Shown in pieces: positions 17,085-26,300 of a stretch of 64,000 nucleotides of DNA. The translations under genes were made by a program, and so were the position numbers. The notes below the pieces were generated by a model. The model was not told the origin of the DNA and did no database searches. It saw nothing but the letters and a program-made list of their open reading frames with translations. Each line of letters opens with the position of its first letter. Positions within the stretch are counted from its first letter, which is position 1. Source of the stretch: Leptolyngbya ohadii IS1 (lineage in GTDB: Bacteria; Cyanobacteriota; Cyanobacteriia; Elainellales; Elainellaceae). The stretch spans positions 307,501 to 371,500 of the forward strand of contig NZ_NKFP01000001.1 of the NCBI RefSeq assembly GCF_002215035.1, in the 5' to 3' direction.

Positions 17085-17915
17085 TTAGATCAGCCGTCGT
17101 ACCATGCCCATCCCCATCGGGGTTTTGCGTCCCACCCCGGCATAGAGGGCAAAATCTGCCAGGGTGTTTAATTGCCGAATCGTTGCTGAAGGAACATCAC
17201 CGAGAATGCGATAGGCGATCGTTCCCACACAGCCCGCCCACTTGCCCTGAGGATGGTTGACCAGCTCAGTCTGGATATCAAAAAAGCTGGGAAACAAACA
17301 CTCAACAATGTCCTCCGAAAAGGGAATGCCGCTGTACTGATTCCAGCGATTGAGCAGACTGTGAAACACACATTCCCGCGTGGGCAATGCCGAATCGTAT
17401 TTGCCCTGCCGAAAGGTTGTCGGGGTGCAGAAAGCAAAGGTAATCTGCTTGGTTTCCTCGGAAGCCTGTTCGTAAAGCTGAGCATAGGAACTAAAATTCG
17501 CCCAGGGCTGCGTCGGTTGCGGCGTTCCCAGCACACTCGTAATCGTCAAATCCGCTGATCCCAGATGCCAGGACTGCGCCGGATTCAAATTCAGCCACAG
17601 CGGAGCCAACCGACTAAACAGCGAATCCTCTAACAGCGAAACCCGCCACCAGCAAGACGTTCCTGGTGCAATCGGACGACCATACTCCCACTGCAACCGA
17701 TTCCCCCGCAAAGCGCGATCGTGGATCTGCAACGGACTGAGGGTAAAAGCTTTTTCGGTCTTCTGCTCATGAAGCCGATCGCCCAACGGCTGATCCACCG
17801 AACTTACCAGCGTCAAAAATAGCGCGTGCAGATGCTTTCCGGTCAGGTAATGGGGAGAGATGGGCGATCGGGGTTGGAGGTTGAGAATGAGGCTATGGGG
17901 CATAGGTTGAGCCAA
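17085..17915 (-). CDS. cas6: CRISPR RNA endoribonuclease Cas6
   Basis: 276 aa. The C-terminal glycine-rich loop GVGRKTPMGMGMVRRL matches the G-rich RNA-binding loop of Cas6. The N-terminal half begins with a beta strand (HSLILNLQPRSPIS) and contains His in GKHLHALFL (about 27-30), a candidate general acid/base position. It would cleave pre-crRNA at the base of the repeat hairpin and leave the ATTGAAAC handle. Its start immediately follows the csc1 stop (17916), so the two are likely translated together. Confidence 0.9.
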   Translation of the reverse strand: MAQPMPHSLILNLQPRSPISPHYLTGKHLHALFLTLVSSVDQPLGDRLHEQKTEKAFTLSPLQIHDRALRGNRLQWEYGRPIAPGTSCWWRVSLLEDSLFSRLAPLWLNLNPAQSWHLGSADLTITSVLGTPQPTQPWANFSSYAQLYEQASEETKQITFAFCTPTTFRQGKYDSALPTRECVFHSLLNRWNQYSGIPFSEDIVECLFPSFFDIQTELVNHPQGKWAGCVGTIAYRILGDVPSATIRQLNTLADFALYAGVGRKTPMGMGMVRRLI

Positions 17916-18623
17916 TTAGTTTCCAAAGCGATAGGACATCCGTGCCGGGATCTTAAGTCCTTCAGTTTCGTAATAGTGTCCGCGCATCTGCACATTCCGA
18001 ATCAGGCTGACTGGAGGCATATTTACCGTGTCATAGCTTAAAACTTGATGGGTAAACATGACATCCAGCGGATTGAGCGGATGGGGAAAAACAAACTCAC
18101 CTTCCGATTGCTTAATCTGCGAGAGCTCCTTCACCTCCACGCTTGCTTTACTCGCCCACTTCCCAAGCCTGACCCATCTAGGTAAAGCAAGAGGCTTTTG
18201 GGACAGAATAAAGCTTTCAAACTGGCTTTCTGGCGCAATCTCTTTGGCTCTACCAAAGCTGGGAATATTCTTCTGCGTCTTCTCCATCTCAACGTGGTAG
18301 TTGTTATTGGCATACTTCCAGGTGTTGAGAACCGTGGCATGATTTACTGCCCGTGCCGGAGTCACATAGATTCCCTGCTGGTTTAACGGCGTGAGATGCG
18401 CCTCGTATTTGGGAACCTGCTCTGGGCAAAAATAGCGGTAAGAATCTTCCTCAGCAACAGTCGTGGCATGGCGATCGCTATCCACTAATCCCAGCGCATA
18501 GCACAAGCCGTAGTTGTGCAAAATTGGTTCTGTCTCGTAGAGTCGTCCGATCTCACGCGTCGCGTAATAGAGGCTATCGTGTAGTTCCAGAGTACAGCGG
18601 TAGATAATCGTCATAGCGATCAC
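17916..18623 (-). CDS. csc1: Type I-D Cascade subunit Csc1 (Cas5d)
   Basis: 235 aa. The N-terminus (TLELHDSLYYATREIGRLYE) and the segment LHNYGLCYALGLV match Csc1, the Cas5-type subunit that binds the crRNA 5' handle in the I-D effector. The GTG start at 18623 overlaps the csc2 stop by 4 bp (GTGA), which favours it over the ATG three codons in. Csc1, Csc2, Cas10d and Cas6 form the surveillance complex. Confidence 0.93.
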   Translation of the reverse strand: MIAMTIIYRCTLELHDSLYYATREIGRLYETEPILHNYGLCYALGLVDSDRHATTVAEEDSYRYFCPEQVPKYEAHLTPLNQQGIYVTPARAVNHATVLNTWKYANNNYHVEMEKTQKNIPSFGRAKEIAPESQFESFILSQKPLALPRWVRLGKWASKASVEVKELSQIKQSEGEFVFPHPLNPLDVMFTHQVLSYDTVNMPPVSLIRNVQMRGHYYETEGLKIPARMSYRFGN

Positions 18624-19612
18624 CCCGCCTTTGCCGCAGTCTTCTTGGGTTTCTCAACGTATTTCCCAAAGTAAGTTTTTGCGTCTTGATCCGCGTGTTG
18701 TAGAACCTGCTTGATGCCAGCCTCACTTCCCGTCAATGCTTTGACTTCGTCTAAAAGGGGTGCGAACTGTTCTCCAATGAAATCTGTATGCACAATGAAT
18801 TCCTCTGCCATCAATGCCTCGATCGTCGTTTTTGCAGCCTGCATTACATCATCCTCATCCAGAGGATCAGGGATTTTGAGTGTGTTGTTTGCTTTCATCT
18901 GGTCATAAATTGCCTGTGTCCAGCGCAGATTACTAGCAATTTCACCATCTGCGAACACAACACCGACTAACTCATTCCGAACCCGTCCAGTGCGCGTTGT
19001 TTGCGCTCCGTAGTGCCGTGTTCTAAGAATATTGTTGAAGACGTACAAGAAGCTTGCTTCGGTTGGGTCTTTGAGAGTCACAATGCTAGGGAAAAATACC
19101 TGTGGTTTAATGTGATCCTGCTGGTTAATCCGGCTCGTGACTTCGCCCTGCTTGCTCATCGTCCCATTCTCATAGGGAGCATTGAGGGTAAACGTTTCAT
19201 GGGATTCGTCGAACGCGCTGATTGAAAAAGCCGTGTCTACCACAACTTTAGATTTTTCAGAACCAGAATCGCCGATCGCAAACCCGTAGATGATGCAGTC
19301 AGGATTATTCATCGCGAAATTAACATTGTATTCGCACTCCTCAGCCGTCATCAGGTTGTAGTTCCGCAACAGCTCTCGACCAACTAGACGCTCAGGGGTG
19401 GATTGCTTGCGCTTGAACATTGCAAGACGGCTAATTGTTGTTTTGTCGGTAATACCTGCCCTAACCCGCGCCTTGTTTAGCTCACCGTCTGTCTGAAAGA
19501 GTGGATAGGATTCCGTTACACGAACCGTCAGAAAATGGGCGTATTTTCCCATTGGCTTGTAGGGAATTTCGGCATGAAAGAATTTAGAGTCAACCGTTTT
19601 CAGCATTGCCAT
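18620..19612 (-). CDS. csc2: Type I-D Cascade backbone subunit Csc2 (Cas7d)
   Basis: 330 aa from the ATG at 19612 (MAMLKTVDSKFFHAEIPYKP), which has AGGAG about 10 bp upstream. The frame is open to 19660, but the extra 16 residues have no ribosome site. It carries the Csc2 signature stretches LFQTDGELNKARVRAG and NNILRTRHYGAQTTRTGRV. Csc2 is the RRM-fold backbone that polymerises along crRNA. The terminal Lys/Ala-rich tail (KPKKTAAKAG) may contact nucleic acid. The 4 bp overlap with csc1 shows coupling. Confidence 0.96.
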   Translation of the reverse strand: MAMLKTVDSKFFHAEIPYKPMGKYAHFLTVRVTESYPLFQTDGELNKARVRAGITDKTTISRLAMFKRKQSTPERLVGRELLRNYNLMTAEECEYNVNFAMNNPDCIIYGFAIGDSGSEKSKVVVDTAFSISAFDESHETFTLNAPYENGTMSKQGEVTSRINQQDHIKPQVFFPSIVTLKDPTEASFLYVFNNILRTRHYGAQTTRTGRVRNELVGVVFADGEIASNLRWTQAIYDQMKANNTLKIPDPLDEDDVMQAAKTTIEALMAEEFIVHTDFIGEQFAPLLDEVKALTGSEAGIKQVLQHADQDAKTYFGKYVEKPKKTAAKAG

Positions 19613-19668
19613 AATTACTCTCCTAAGTGATAAAAACGCGACAATCCGATACCCAAACAAGCTGTTAA

Positions 19669-22600
19669 TTAGCTCTCGACATCCTTCTCAGCGGGCTTCT
19701 CACCATTTGCCTGATTCTCCTTATCGTCCTCGAGGCGATACAAAAACTCGCAGGTATCCCGAATCAGATTGAGCTGCCGACCTGCTAAACGAGCGCGATC
19801 GCCTGCAAAGGCAACTTCAAAAACATCCTTCACGAAATACCGAGCGAAATCTAAAATTATCTGCCGCTCCTCCTCACGCTTGCTGATGACCCATCGCCCT
19901 TCCGCAGTTGAGGCATGAACTCGATCCATGAGCTTAGACACTTCAGCCGCTACAGCCGCCACCAACGTTTCTCCCTGGAAAACTGTGGATTCCGCTTTCA
20001 GGATCGTTTCAGCCGCCACATCGATCGGCTTTAGGACAGCATTGGATTTGGGGTTGTATCGCTTTCCGGCACGGTAGAAACGACGATAAAGCTCTGTTAG
20101 CTTCTGGGGATGGTTTAACGGTGATTCTTCTCCCACAATCAGTACCTCCGAATTGAAATCAAATTGAGTGTATGGGTCAAAGCAGGGATAGAAATGGTAG
20201 GCATAGAGGCGAATTTTCTCAATTCGAGCCGTTTCAACACCCTGATTCCGCACCCAGCGATTTAAGTAGCTGAAAACGTAAAGTGAACTGGTTTCAAAAT
20301 CTTTAGCTAGTTCAGTTAGTCTGCCCCAATTCGCGTCATAGCCGCCCTTACCCTGCTTTGCATTCACGTCGAAGTGAATAGCGTAGGCAGCAGTTAGAAC
20401 ATTGAGAGGGGCTGGCTGTTTCGTGCCATCGGGCGCATTCCAACCGTCCAGAATGTAGTCGAGCCGGAATCGATCGCGTCCCGTAAGAACTCGAAATGCC
20501 TGGGGCGCACTGTCTAGAAAAACGCTCTCCTCAAATTCGGCTCCATCAGTAAAGGGTGGAATTGGAGATTCGGACACTACTGTTTTGACATCCAGAATCA
20601 TTGGAAACGCAAAGGCTAACCAGGCAGGCATAACCCAGGATTCTGTGTCAGTCGGATCTCTTCCGGGTGGCAGTGCCATAAAGTAAAACGTCAGCGGCTG
20701 ATCATCGGGATAGGACAGCTTGAATGTGCGATCGCGCCTATACTGAGGGTCATTCTCAGGAAGCTGTTTCTTACGCTCTAGGTCTTCATCAATGAGGAAC
20801 GCATCAACGGTTTGATAGCGATCGCGCCCTAAGTCTGCCCGCATATCCTTTGTGATGAAATGGTTGCGAACGCTGGTATCAAAACGAGTCTGGGCGATGC
20901 CGCTGTATGCTTTCTGCAAAAATCTGTTGGTTTCAGGCGTGAAATAGTAGGTTGGGTAGAAGTAAAGATAGCGGTACTTGCCATCCTCAAATCGCTTGCC
21001 GACTGCCTGTGTCTGATTCATCAGGATTTGTCGCAGCATCATCTCAATTCCAGCAATGCTTGAAATATTGCGTTTAGCGTTTGATCCTCCTAGATGTTGC
21101 TTATTCGTATAAACCTGGGGCGTAAACAGCACGGCTGATTCCATCTGCTCAGTCACCGTATAGGCAGAGTTTGAAATAGAGCAAATTAGCTGCCGTCCTC
21201 GCCCTGGCTTTTTAGCAGCAGAGTAACCTGCCAATTCTTTCAGGAAAGTATCTACCTGCTCTGTAGCCATTTGATTCTGAATATTTCCAGGAAGCATAAC
21301 AATGCGTTCGACCCAGAGCCGCAAATCATCCCAGCCATCGGGTAACTGATACTGCTCAACCAATGGCTGAATTAAATTAGCAAGATAGGCAACAACTTGA
21401 CTACAAACATCGCGCAGATTTTCAATGCCAGGATGCCGCTCTAAGTATTTTGCTGCTAAGAAATACCACTCGTAGGGTACGCCGCCCGTATTACCCGTTA
21501 ACTTATTTGCTTTGAGGTTTTCATTGATTCTCTGAATCTTCTCAATCTGGGGAGAATGCTCTCCTAATCCCCAGAACTCCGCAACTTTATGGACTAATTG
21601 ATCCGGCAGCAGGTCAAGTGGCTTGAGTTCAGGAAGCTGTTTATTCTTCTTGCGATCGGCTTCGTATCTTTTACGGGCTTCCGCAAGCTGTGCAAATCGC
21701 TCACCCCAGATCTTGCGGCTGACTAAATCACCAAACTCTGCCAATTGGTCAATACGAATATCATCCTCAAATTCAAAACTATAGTTTGCAGGTAGAACGT
21801 TTTGCTGCTGAAACTTGACCAGATTTTGGCTCCGACTCTTTGCAACAGAGCCTTTATTGGGGTTAAGAATTCGTAGGGTTGCATCTAACGCAACTTGCAT
21901 CAAGCCCGGAGCGTCAAAAAACAGGTTGTAATATTCCGCATATTTCATTCCCTTGCCGTCTCGCCCAAAGCCTGTCTGCCGAAGGCGTAACTGTCCTGCA
22001 CAGAGACTTTTGATACTGGCAACAACACGATCGGGCAATTCCTTTGGATCAACTTGAGGTGCATTGCGATCGGCTAAGTAAATTACTCCAGTTGGTAGAT
22101 AAAGCAGCGGTTCATAGTAAATCAGCTCTGAGGTATTCAGGCTTGTATGCGCCTCCATCAAAGCATTATTAACGACATTCGTGAGAACACCCCGGTTTTC
22201 CGCAATACTGTGATAGGTCAACTTAAGCTGTCCGTCGCTAAGGCTATGGATGAGTTCCTTGAGGCGGGGATGCTCTGCGTCTTGAGGATGTTTGACGATC
22301 GAAGCTAAGGAATCTGCCAGACAGGTAAGGTCGGAAAGGCTGCGAAGGACGCGATCTTTGAGCGATGGGTTGAGTCCATATTCTGAAAAATTCCAGTTTG
22401 TGTCCCAGCGGCGTTGGGCGTTATATGCCATGCACAGCAAATCATCAAGATACGCTTTATAGGTTTCAGGATGATTGGGATCAATAAAGCGATCTAACCC
22501 AAGCTGATGAACTTTCTCATCAATAATTTGACGATGCTCCTCCAGGGATAACTTACGACAGTTCTCTGGCGCATCTGGGAATTTTTCAAAGTCATGCAGG

Positions 22601-23043
22601 ATGAAGGCAGCGATAACTAATCGGCGTTCCTGTTCCCGCACGACCCGCTGTACTGTGGTATTGAGCTTCTCCAGACGCTTCTCAATTAGGTTGGCTGGAA
22701 ATAGCCCATTCAGTAAATGAGTGTTGAGGGATTGATCCGCCGCATTATCACGCCGAACTCGGTCTTTTCCTGCGGCTTCTCGCTGCTGATCTAGCTCATC
22801 AAAAAATTTGCCCCCTTTAGCCGTAACCCCGATCGCCATCTTCAGAAGATTGGGCAGCACATACTCTGCGAAGTCCTGCATTACCGCGTCGTCTGGATTT
22901 TGCGATCGAATCGCTTCCCGCAATAGTTTAAGGGTTAACAGCTCTCGTTTGGGAGATTCAACAGTGCGATCGGTGCTGCCTTCATTCAAGCCGAGATCAT
23001 CCTCTAACCAATCAATCTCATCGTTATTAGAAGTCATCGTCAT
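19669..23043 (-). CDS. cas10d: Type I-D large subunit Cas10d (Csc3) with HD nuclease
   Basis: 1124 aa. The HD nuclease motif is in the N-terminal part (AAFILHDFEKF, H150-D151), with another likely ligand at H109 (LNTHLLNGLFPAN). In I-D the HD domain resides on Cas10d rather than on Cas3, which fits the HD-less helicase at 24012-26189. The C-terminal region is diverged and no GGDD palm motif was found. It overlaps the hepT 3' end by 17 bp (11 bp if the second Met is used), so translation of the antiviral large subunit follows directly from hepT. Confidence 0.94.
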   Translation of the reverse strand: MTMTSNNDEIDWLEDDLGLNEGSTDRTVESPKRELLTLKLLREAIRSQNPDDAVMQDFAEYVLPNLLKMAIGVTAKGGKFFDELDQQREAAGKDRVRRDNAADQSLNTHLLNGLFPANLIEKRLEKLNTTVQRVVREQERRLVIAAFILHDFEKFPDAPENCRKLSLEEHRQIIDEKVHQLGLDRFIDPNHPETYKAYLDDLLCMAYNAQRRWDTNWNFSEYGLNPSLKDRVLRSLSDLTCLADSLASIVKHPQDAEHPRLKELIHSLSDGQLKLTYHSIAENRGVLTNVVNNALMEAHTSLNTSELIYYEPLLYLPTGVIYLADRNAPQVDPKELPDRVVASIKSLCAGQLRLRQTGFGRDGKGMKYAEYYNLFFDAPGLMQVALDATLRILNPNKGSVAKSRSQNLVKFQQQNVLPANYSFEFEDDIRIDQLAEFGDLVSRKIWGERFAQLAEARKRYEADRKKNKQLPELKPLDLLPDQLVHKVAEFWGLGEHSPQIEKIQRINENLKANKLTGNTGGVPYEWYFLAAKYLERHPGIENLRDVCSQVVAYLANLIQPLVEQYQLPDGWDDLRLWVERIVMLPGNIQNQMATEQVDTFLKELAGYSAAKKPGRGRQLICSISNSAYTVTEQMESAVLFTPQVYTNKQHLGGSNAKRNISSIAGIEMMLRQILMNQTQAVGKRFEDGKYRYLYFYPTYYFTPETNRFLQKAYSGIAQTRFDTSVRNHFITKDMRADLGRDRYQTVDAFLIDEDLERKKQLPENDPQYRRDRTFKLSYPDDQPLTFYFMALPPGRDPTDTESWVMPAWLAFAFPMILDVKTVVSESPIPPFTDGAEFEESVFLDSAPQAFRVLTGRDRFRLDYILDGWNAPDGTKQPAPLNVLTAAYAIHFDVNAKQGKGGYDANWGRLTELAKDFETSSLYVFSYLNRWVRNQGVETARIEKIRLYAYHFYPCFDPYTQFDFNSEVLIVGEESPLNHPQKLTELYRRFYRAGKRYNPKSNAVLKPIDVAAETILKAESTVFQGETLVAAVAAEVSKLMDRVHASTAEGRWVISKREEERQIILDFARYFVKDVFEVAFAGDRARLAGRQLNLIRDTCEFLYRLEDDKENQANGEKPAEKDVES

Positions 23044-23485
23044 CGTCTGTCTCTAATGAATTCAAGTAATTTTGAATCTGCTGGATATACTGCGTGTACT
23101 GGGTTACGGCAAGCTGCAAAGCGCGATAAGCCATCTCCGGCACAATGTCGTCATAAACATGGGCAAGCACGTTTCTAAAACTAGCTGACGGCACAAGCTG
23201 ATTTGCTAACTCCGAAGTGATAAAGCCTAGCTCACTCGCAAGGGTAAATGTTTCCGCGTTAGTTATCCGGGCGGATTCTACATCCCGTACAGACGAAATC
23301 AGCATTTTGTTAACGTCGATCGCCGCTTGAATGACGACCTCTAGATAACGTTCGATCGTTGCCTGTCGATCCTCATCCTGCAAATATTCCTCAAAACTCA
23401 ATGATTGATACGCTGCTAACCTCGTCAGCCTCCTGTTCAGCCCAATCAGCTTTTTGCCAACTCCTTGCAAATCAAGTTCTGTCAT
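23027..23485 (-). CDS. hepT: HepT-like HEPN ribonuclease toxin (DUF86) in the cas operon
   Basis: 152 aa from the ATG at 23485 (MTELDLQGVGKKLIGLNRRL), which overlaps the mntA stop as ATGA. The HEPN motif R-x4-H-x-Y is intact: RNVLAHVY at residues 104-111. In characterised HEPN-MNT pairs the HEPN protein is an RNase, and the MNT partner silences it by adenylylating the Tyr of this motif. The C-terminus is acidic (ETDDDDDF) because its last codons overlap the start of cas10d. With the 4 bp overlap to mntA, this is a tightly packed pair inside the antiviral operon. Confidence 0.93.
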   Translation of the reverse strand: MTELDLQGVGKKLIGLNRRLTRLAAYQSLSFEEYLQDEDRQATIERYLEVVIQAAIDVNKMLISSVRDVESARITNAETFTLASELGFITSELANQLVPSASFRNVLAHVYDDIVPEMAYRALQLAVTQYTQYIQQIQNYLNSLETDDDDDF

Positions 23486-23928
23486 AGACCCCACTGCTTT
23501 AGCGATGCTGCAATCGTTGCTTTTTGCTCACGGCGAATTTCCTTGAGTTGCTGGGGTGTCATCAAAGCTTTCTGTCGAAATTCTTCAAACAGCCCTGGCT
23601 CGCCTTCATAAATAACCACACCATCACGAGCGATCGCATGAGCCAGTAAATCTGAGGCATCTTTCAAATCAATCCAATCTATCTCGTCATCACCTAAACC
23701 TAGGATTTGCTGCAAAACAACCCAGGAGCGAAAACAGTTCCACCCGCCGCCTAGCTCATGTTGCTTGCGAAGGTTCTCATCGAACAGCAGCGCAAAGTCC
23801 CAATCGCTTGCAGGAGAATGATTCCCTCTTGCCCTGGAACCAAAGAGAACCAACAGCTTCAGATAAGGAACTTGTTCCAGTATTCGAGGAATGGCGGATT
23901 GAAGGTCGGCGATCGTTTGAGGTTTCAT
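23482..23928 (-). CDS. mntA: MntA-like nucleotidyltransferase antitoxin in the cas operon
   Basis: 148 aa. The minimal nucleotidyltransferase motif G-S-x10-D-x-D is exact: G30-S31 to D42 and D44 (LFGSRARG, then SDWDFALL). A third acidic position is likely in DDEIDWIDL (about 80-88). Family members transfer AMP to HEPN partners. The C-terminal third (QQLKEIRREQKATIAASLKQ) is a charged helix that may contact HepT. An 83 bp gap separates it from the cas3' stop; the gap contains AAGGA before the ATG, and a secondary promoter there is possible but not clear. Confidence 0.92.
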   Translation of the reverse strand: MKPQTIADLQSAIPRILEQVPYLKLLVLFGSRARGNHSPASDWDFALLFDENLRKQHELGGGWNCFRSWVVLQQILGLGDDEIDWIDLKDASDLLAHAIARDGVVIYEGEPGLFEEFRQKALMTPQQLKEIRREQKATIAASLKQWGL

Positions 23929-24011
23929 TATCCTTGCCGTTTACCGGAAAGCTCTATAACTAGTTGTCGTAATAATGCCTTAACGTAATTTCTCTTCTGT
24001 ACTTCTTTATT

Positions 24012-26189
24012 TTAGGCAATCCACAGTTCACCTCCGTCACTCCTGAAGTAATAAGCCAGCGTATCCAGCAGCAATGCACTTTGCCCAAAGGTGATGGCGT
24101 AGGGTGCAGTTGCATCGTGAATGCTGTACTGGTCGCTGATTGGGTAAATCTGGAAGTGCATGGGCAATCTGAGCCGCTGCCGGACTTCGCTCACAGGACG
24201 ACGAACCACATAGCTCACCAAGCCTTCCTTTCTGAGCCGCTGGTTAATTGCGCCGACCCATCGGTTGTCCGGCTGCCAAATTTCGATTCCAGTCAACACC
24301 TGCACCTTCCAGGCATCTGCAACGGGCTGTAGATCGCCGGAATAGGTAAACTTCCAATTTAGCCGCTCTTCTCGGTAGGAGCGCAGTTTCATGAATGCGA
24401 GGCAGTGAGCAAACCGCCCTCTGGGAATCGGTTGTCCCAGGCGTTCCTTGGTTTCCTGAAGCGATCGCAAAAAATCTGCCTCCGTCATCATCTCGATCTC
24501 CAGGTTGCCCAAAATTCCTGGCAGATCATAGGTCTTAAATCGATCGACCTCATTGGGTTCCGTCAAATCGTAAAGACCGCACTGCAAGGGGCTGGAGCCT
24601 CGAAAACTCAACGCATCTTCATAGATCGGGTTCCCCTTTCTGCCGGAAAGCTGCTGCCAATCTTCACTCCATCCCCTTACCCGACCTGCAACTTTATTCA
24701 GAGTTGTCTCAAAAACCTGCTCGCAGGCTTGTTTGAATGCTTCTAAGCTGCCTGCGTACTGCTGCTGTATTGTTTGATGGGCAAGCTTACGACCCAGGTA
24801 TAGGGACTGCACTGCGCCCCAGCGACGATAATATCCCCGAAAATCGTTAATCTGCCTGTACTTTTCGTAAATAATGCGGTGGAAAAATGGGCGATCGTAG
24901 GTGTCGTTATTTTTCAGCGGTGCGGCTTCTCCTTCAAACAGTCTTTCCACCAGGAAGTTCGGAACAAGGGCATAGGCAGTAAAATCATCAAACCGAATCT
25001 GCTGCCCATCTTGCTCATAACCGTCATGCCGTCCCAATCGTCCCAGCCGCTGAATAAAGTTTCCGGCATCCGCTGACTCAAAAATTAGAAAGTTAATTTT
25101 GAAATCAACACCTACATCGATCGTGCTGGTGCCCAAAACCAAATCAGCCGTGAGCGATCGTTCTCTTTCCGTTTTCCCAGACAATCCTGTGTTTTCTCCT
25201 ACAGTTAGACCGTAGGGCTGTAGCAGTTGGCGAAAGAATGGAGTTAGCCGCTTAATAGCTGCGATCGAATTCAGGATGATTGCCCCCTTGCTGCCGGGAT
25301 GCCGCTGGAATTGAGCCAAAATAAAATTGCTATTGTTTTGTAGCCATGCCTCGGAGGCTTTTGGGGTAGGCTCCAGTGGTACAAACTTGAGCTGAATACT
25401 TCGTGCTACAGTCCGCCAGTGATTTGTTTGAAGTTCTCGAATCTGCGCTGAGGAATCGGGAAACTGATATTTGCCCTCCAAGTTCGGGTCGATCTGCTGA
25501 TAGCGAATTCCAGCAGCGTCAAGACGTTTAAGAATTTGATCGTTTGGAGTCGCTGAAAGGAAAAGAAACTTCTTGCGCCGATTGGTTGAGCGAATTAACA
25601 GCATCGTGTTGAGAACACTGGCAACCTGAGGAGCATTGAAGACATGAAATTCATCAAAAATGAAGAGATCAAAGTCCTTATCAATTCGCCCCCAAAGCTT
25701 ATCGGGGCTATCCTCAGGCATAAGATACGCGCCCTGATGCAGGTAGTGAAAAATATCTGGGTTTGTGAGCAAAACTTCAGACTGATTCGTACGAGTTGCG
25801 ATCGCCGCCCCTTTTCGTAACCCTTCATTTTCTGCGTAAATTTCTAGTTCTGCCCCGCTTAACCGCGTCACTCTTGGATGATTAGACGGCTGAAACTGCT
25901 CAATATAATTTTTTGTTTGCGCTTCCTGATCACGGGCGAGTTCATTGGTTGGATATAGTCCGATCGCACAACATTCCCCCTGAAGCACCTCCAGGTAAGC
26001 CGCTAGACTCTTTCCATCTCCGGTCATTGCCGCATTAAAAATGACATCAATATCAGGATTTCGCAGTGCCTTGAGCGTTTCAACTTGATGCCAGACTAAT
26101 GACCAGCCTTGAGGCAGGGTAACTCCTGAAGGAATGACATCAGCAGGAGAGGAGTAAACAGGTTTGAGGGTAATGCTGTAATCGGACAT
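24012..26189 (-). CDS. cas3': CRISPR-associated helicase Cas3' (type I-D, without HD domain)
   Basis: 725 aa. Helicase motifs are clear: Walker A AMTGDGKS (54-61), DExH box DEFH (179-182), motif III SAT (212-214) and motif VI QRLGRLGRHDG (about 380-390). No HD domain precedes the helicase, as expected for I-D where Cas10d carries the nuclease. It would unwind target DNA after recognition by the Cascade-like complex. It is the first cas gene of the leftward operon and faces the WYL regulator across a 111 bp shared promoter region. Confidence 0.94.
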   Translation of the reverse strand: MSDYSITLKPVYSSPADVIPSGVTLPQGWSLVWHQVETLKALRNPDIDVIFNAAMTGDGKSLAAYLEVLQGECCAIGLYPTNELARDQEAQTKNYIEQFQPSNHPRVTRLSGAELEIYAENEGLRKGAAIATRTNQSEVLLTNPDIFHYLHQGAYLMPEDSPDKLWGRIDKDFDLFIFDEFHVFNAPQVASVLNTMLLIRSTNRRKKFLFLSATPNDQILKRLDAAGIRYQQIDPNLEGKYQFPDSSAQIRELQTNHWRTVARSIQLKFVPLEPTPKASEAWLQNNSNFILAQFQRHPGSKGAIILNSIAAIKRLTPFFRQLLQPYGLTVGENTGLSGKTERERSLTADLVLGTSTIDVGVDFKINFLIFESADAGNFIQRLGRLGRHDGYEQDGQQIRFDDFTAYALVPNFLVERLFEGEAAPLKNNDTYDRPFFHRIIYEKYRQINDFRGYYRRWGAVQSLYLGRKLAHQTIQQQYAGSLEAFKQACEQVFETTLNKVAGRVRGWSEDWQQLSGRKGNPIYEDALSFRGSSPLQCGLYDLTEPNEVDRFKTYDLPGILGNLEIEMMTEADFLRSLQETKERLGQPIPRGRFAHCLAFMKLRSYREERLNWKFTYSGDLQPVADAWKVQVLTGIEIWQPDNRWVGAINQRLRKEGLVSYVVRRPVSEVRQRLRLPMHFQIYPISDQYSIHDATAPYAITFGQSALLLDTLAYYFRSDGGELWIA

Positions 26190-26300
26190 AGAGTTAAATT
26201 TGTGTCCGTAACTTGTTGCTTGAACCGATCATGGCACAGAGAATAGGGATAGACAAGAGGTGTACGGCAATCAGTGTACGGACACTTTTAGGAGGTTCCC
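26190..26300. promoter_or_regulatory. Divergent cas operon / WYL regulator control region
   Basis: GTGTCCGTA (26202-26210) and TACGGACAC (26277-26285) form a perfect 9 bp inverted repeat. GTGTACGG occurs twice with a 14 bp period (26260-26267 and 26274-26281). AGGAGG (26290-26295) is the ribosome site of the WYL gene. The layout suggests an operator read by the adjacent regulator, possibly looping across both promoters. Confidence 0.6.

Noticed and set aside
19669-23043. GGDD-type cyclase/polymerase motif in Cas10d
   Set aside because: No convincing GGDD was found, as expected for I-D large subunits, so no cyclic-oligoadenylate signalling is claimed.
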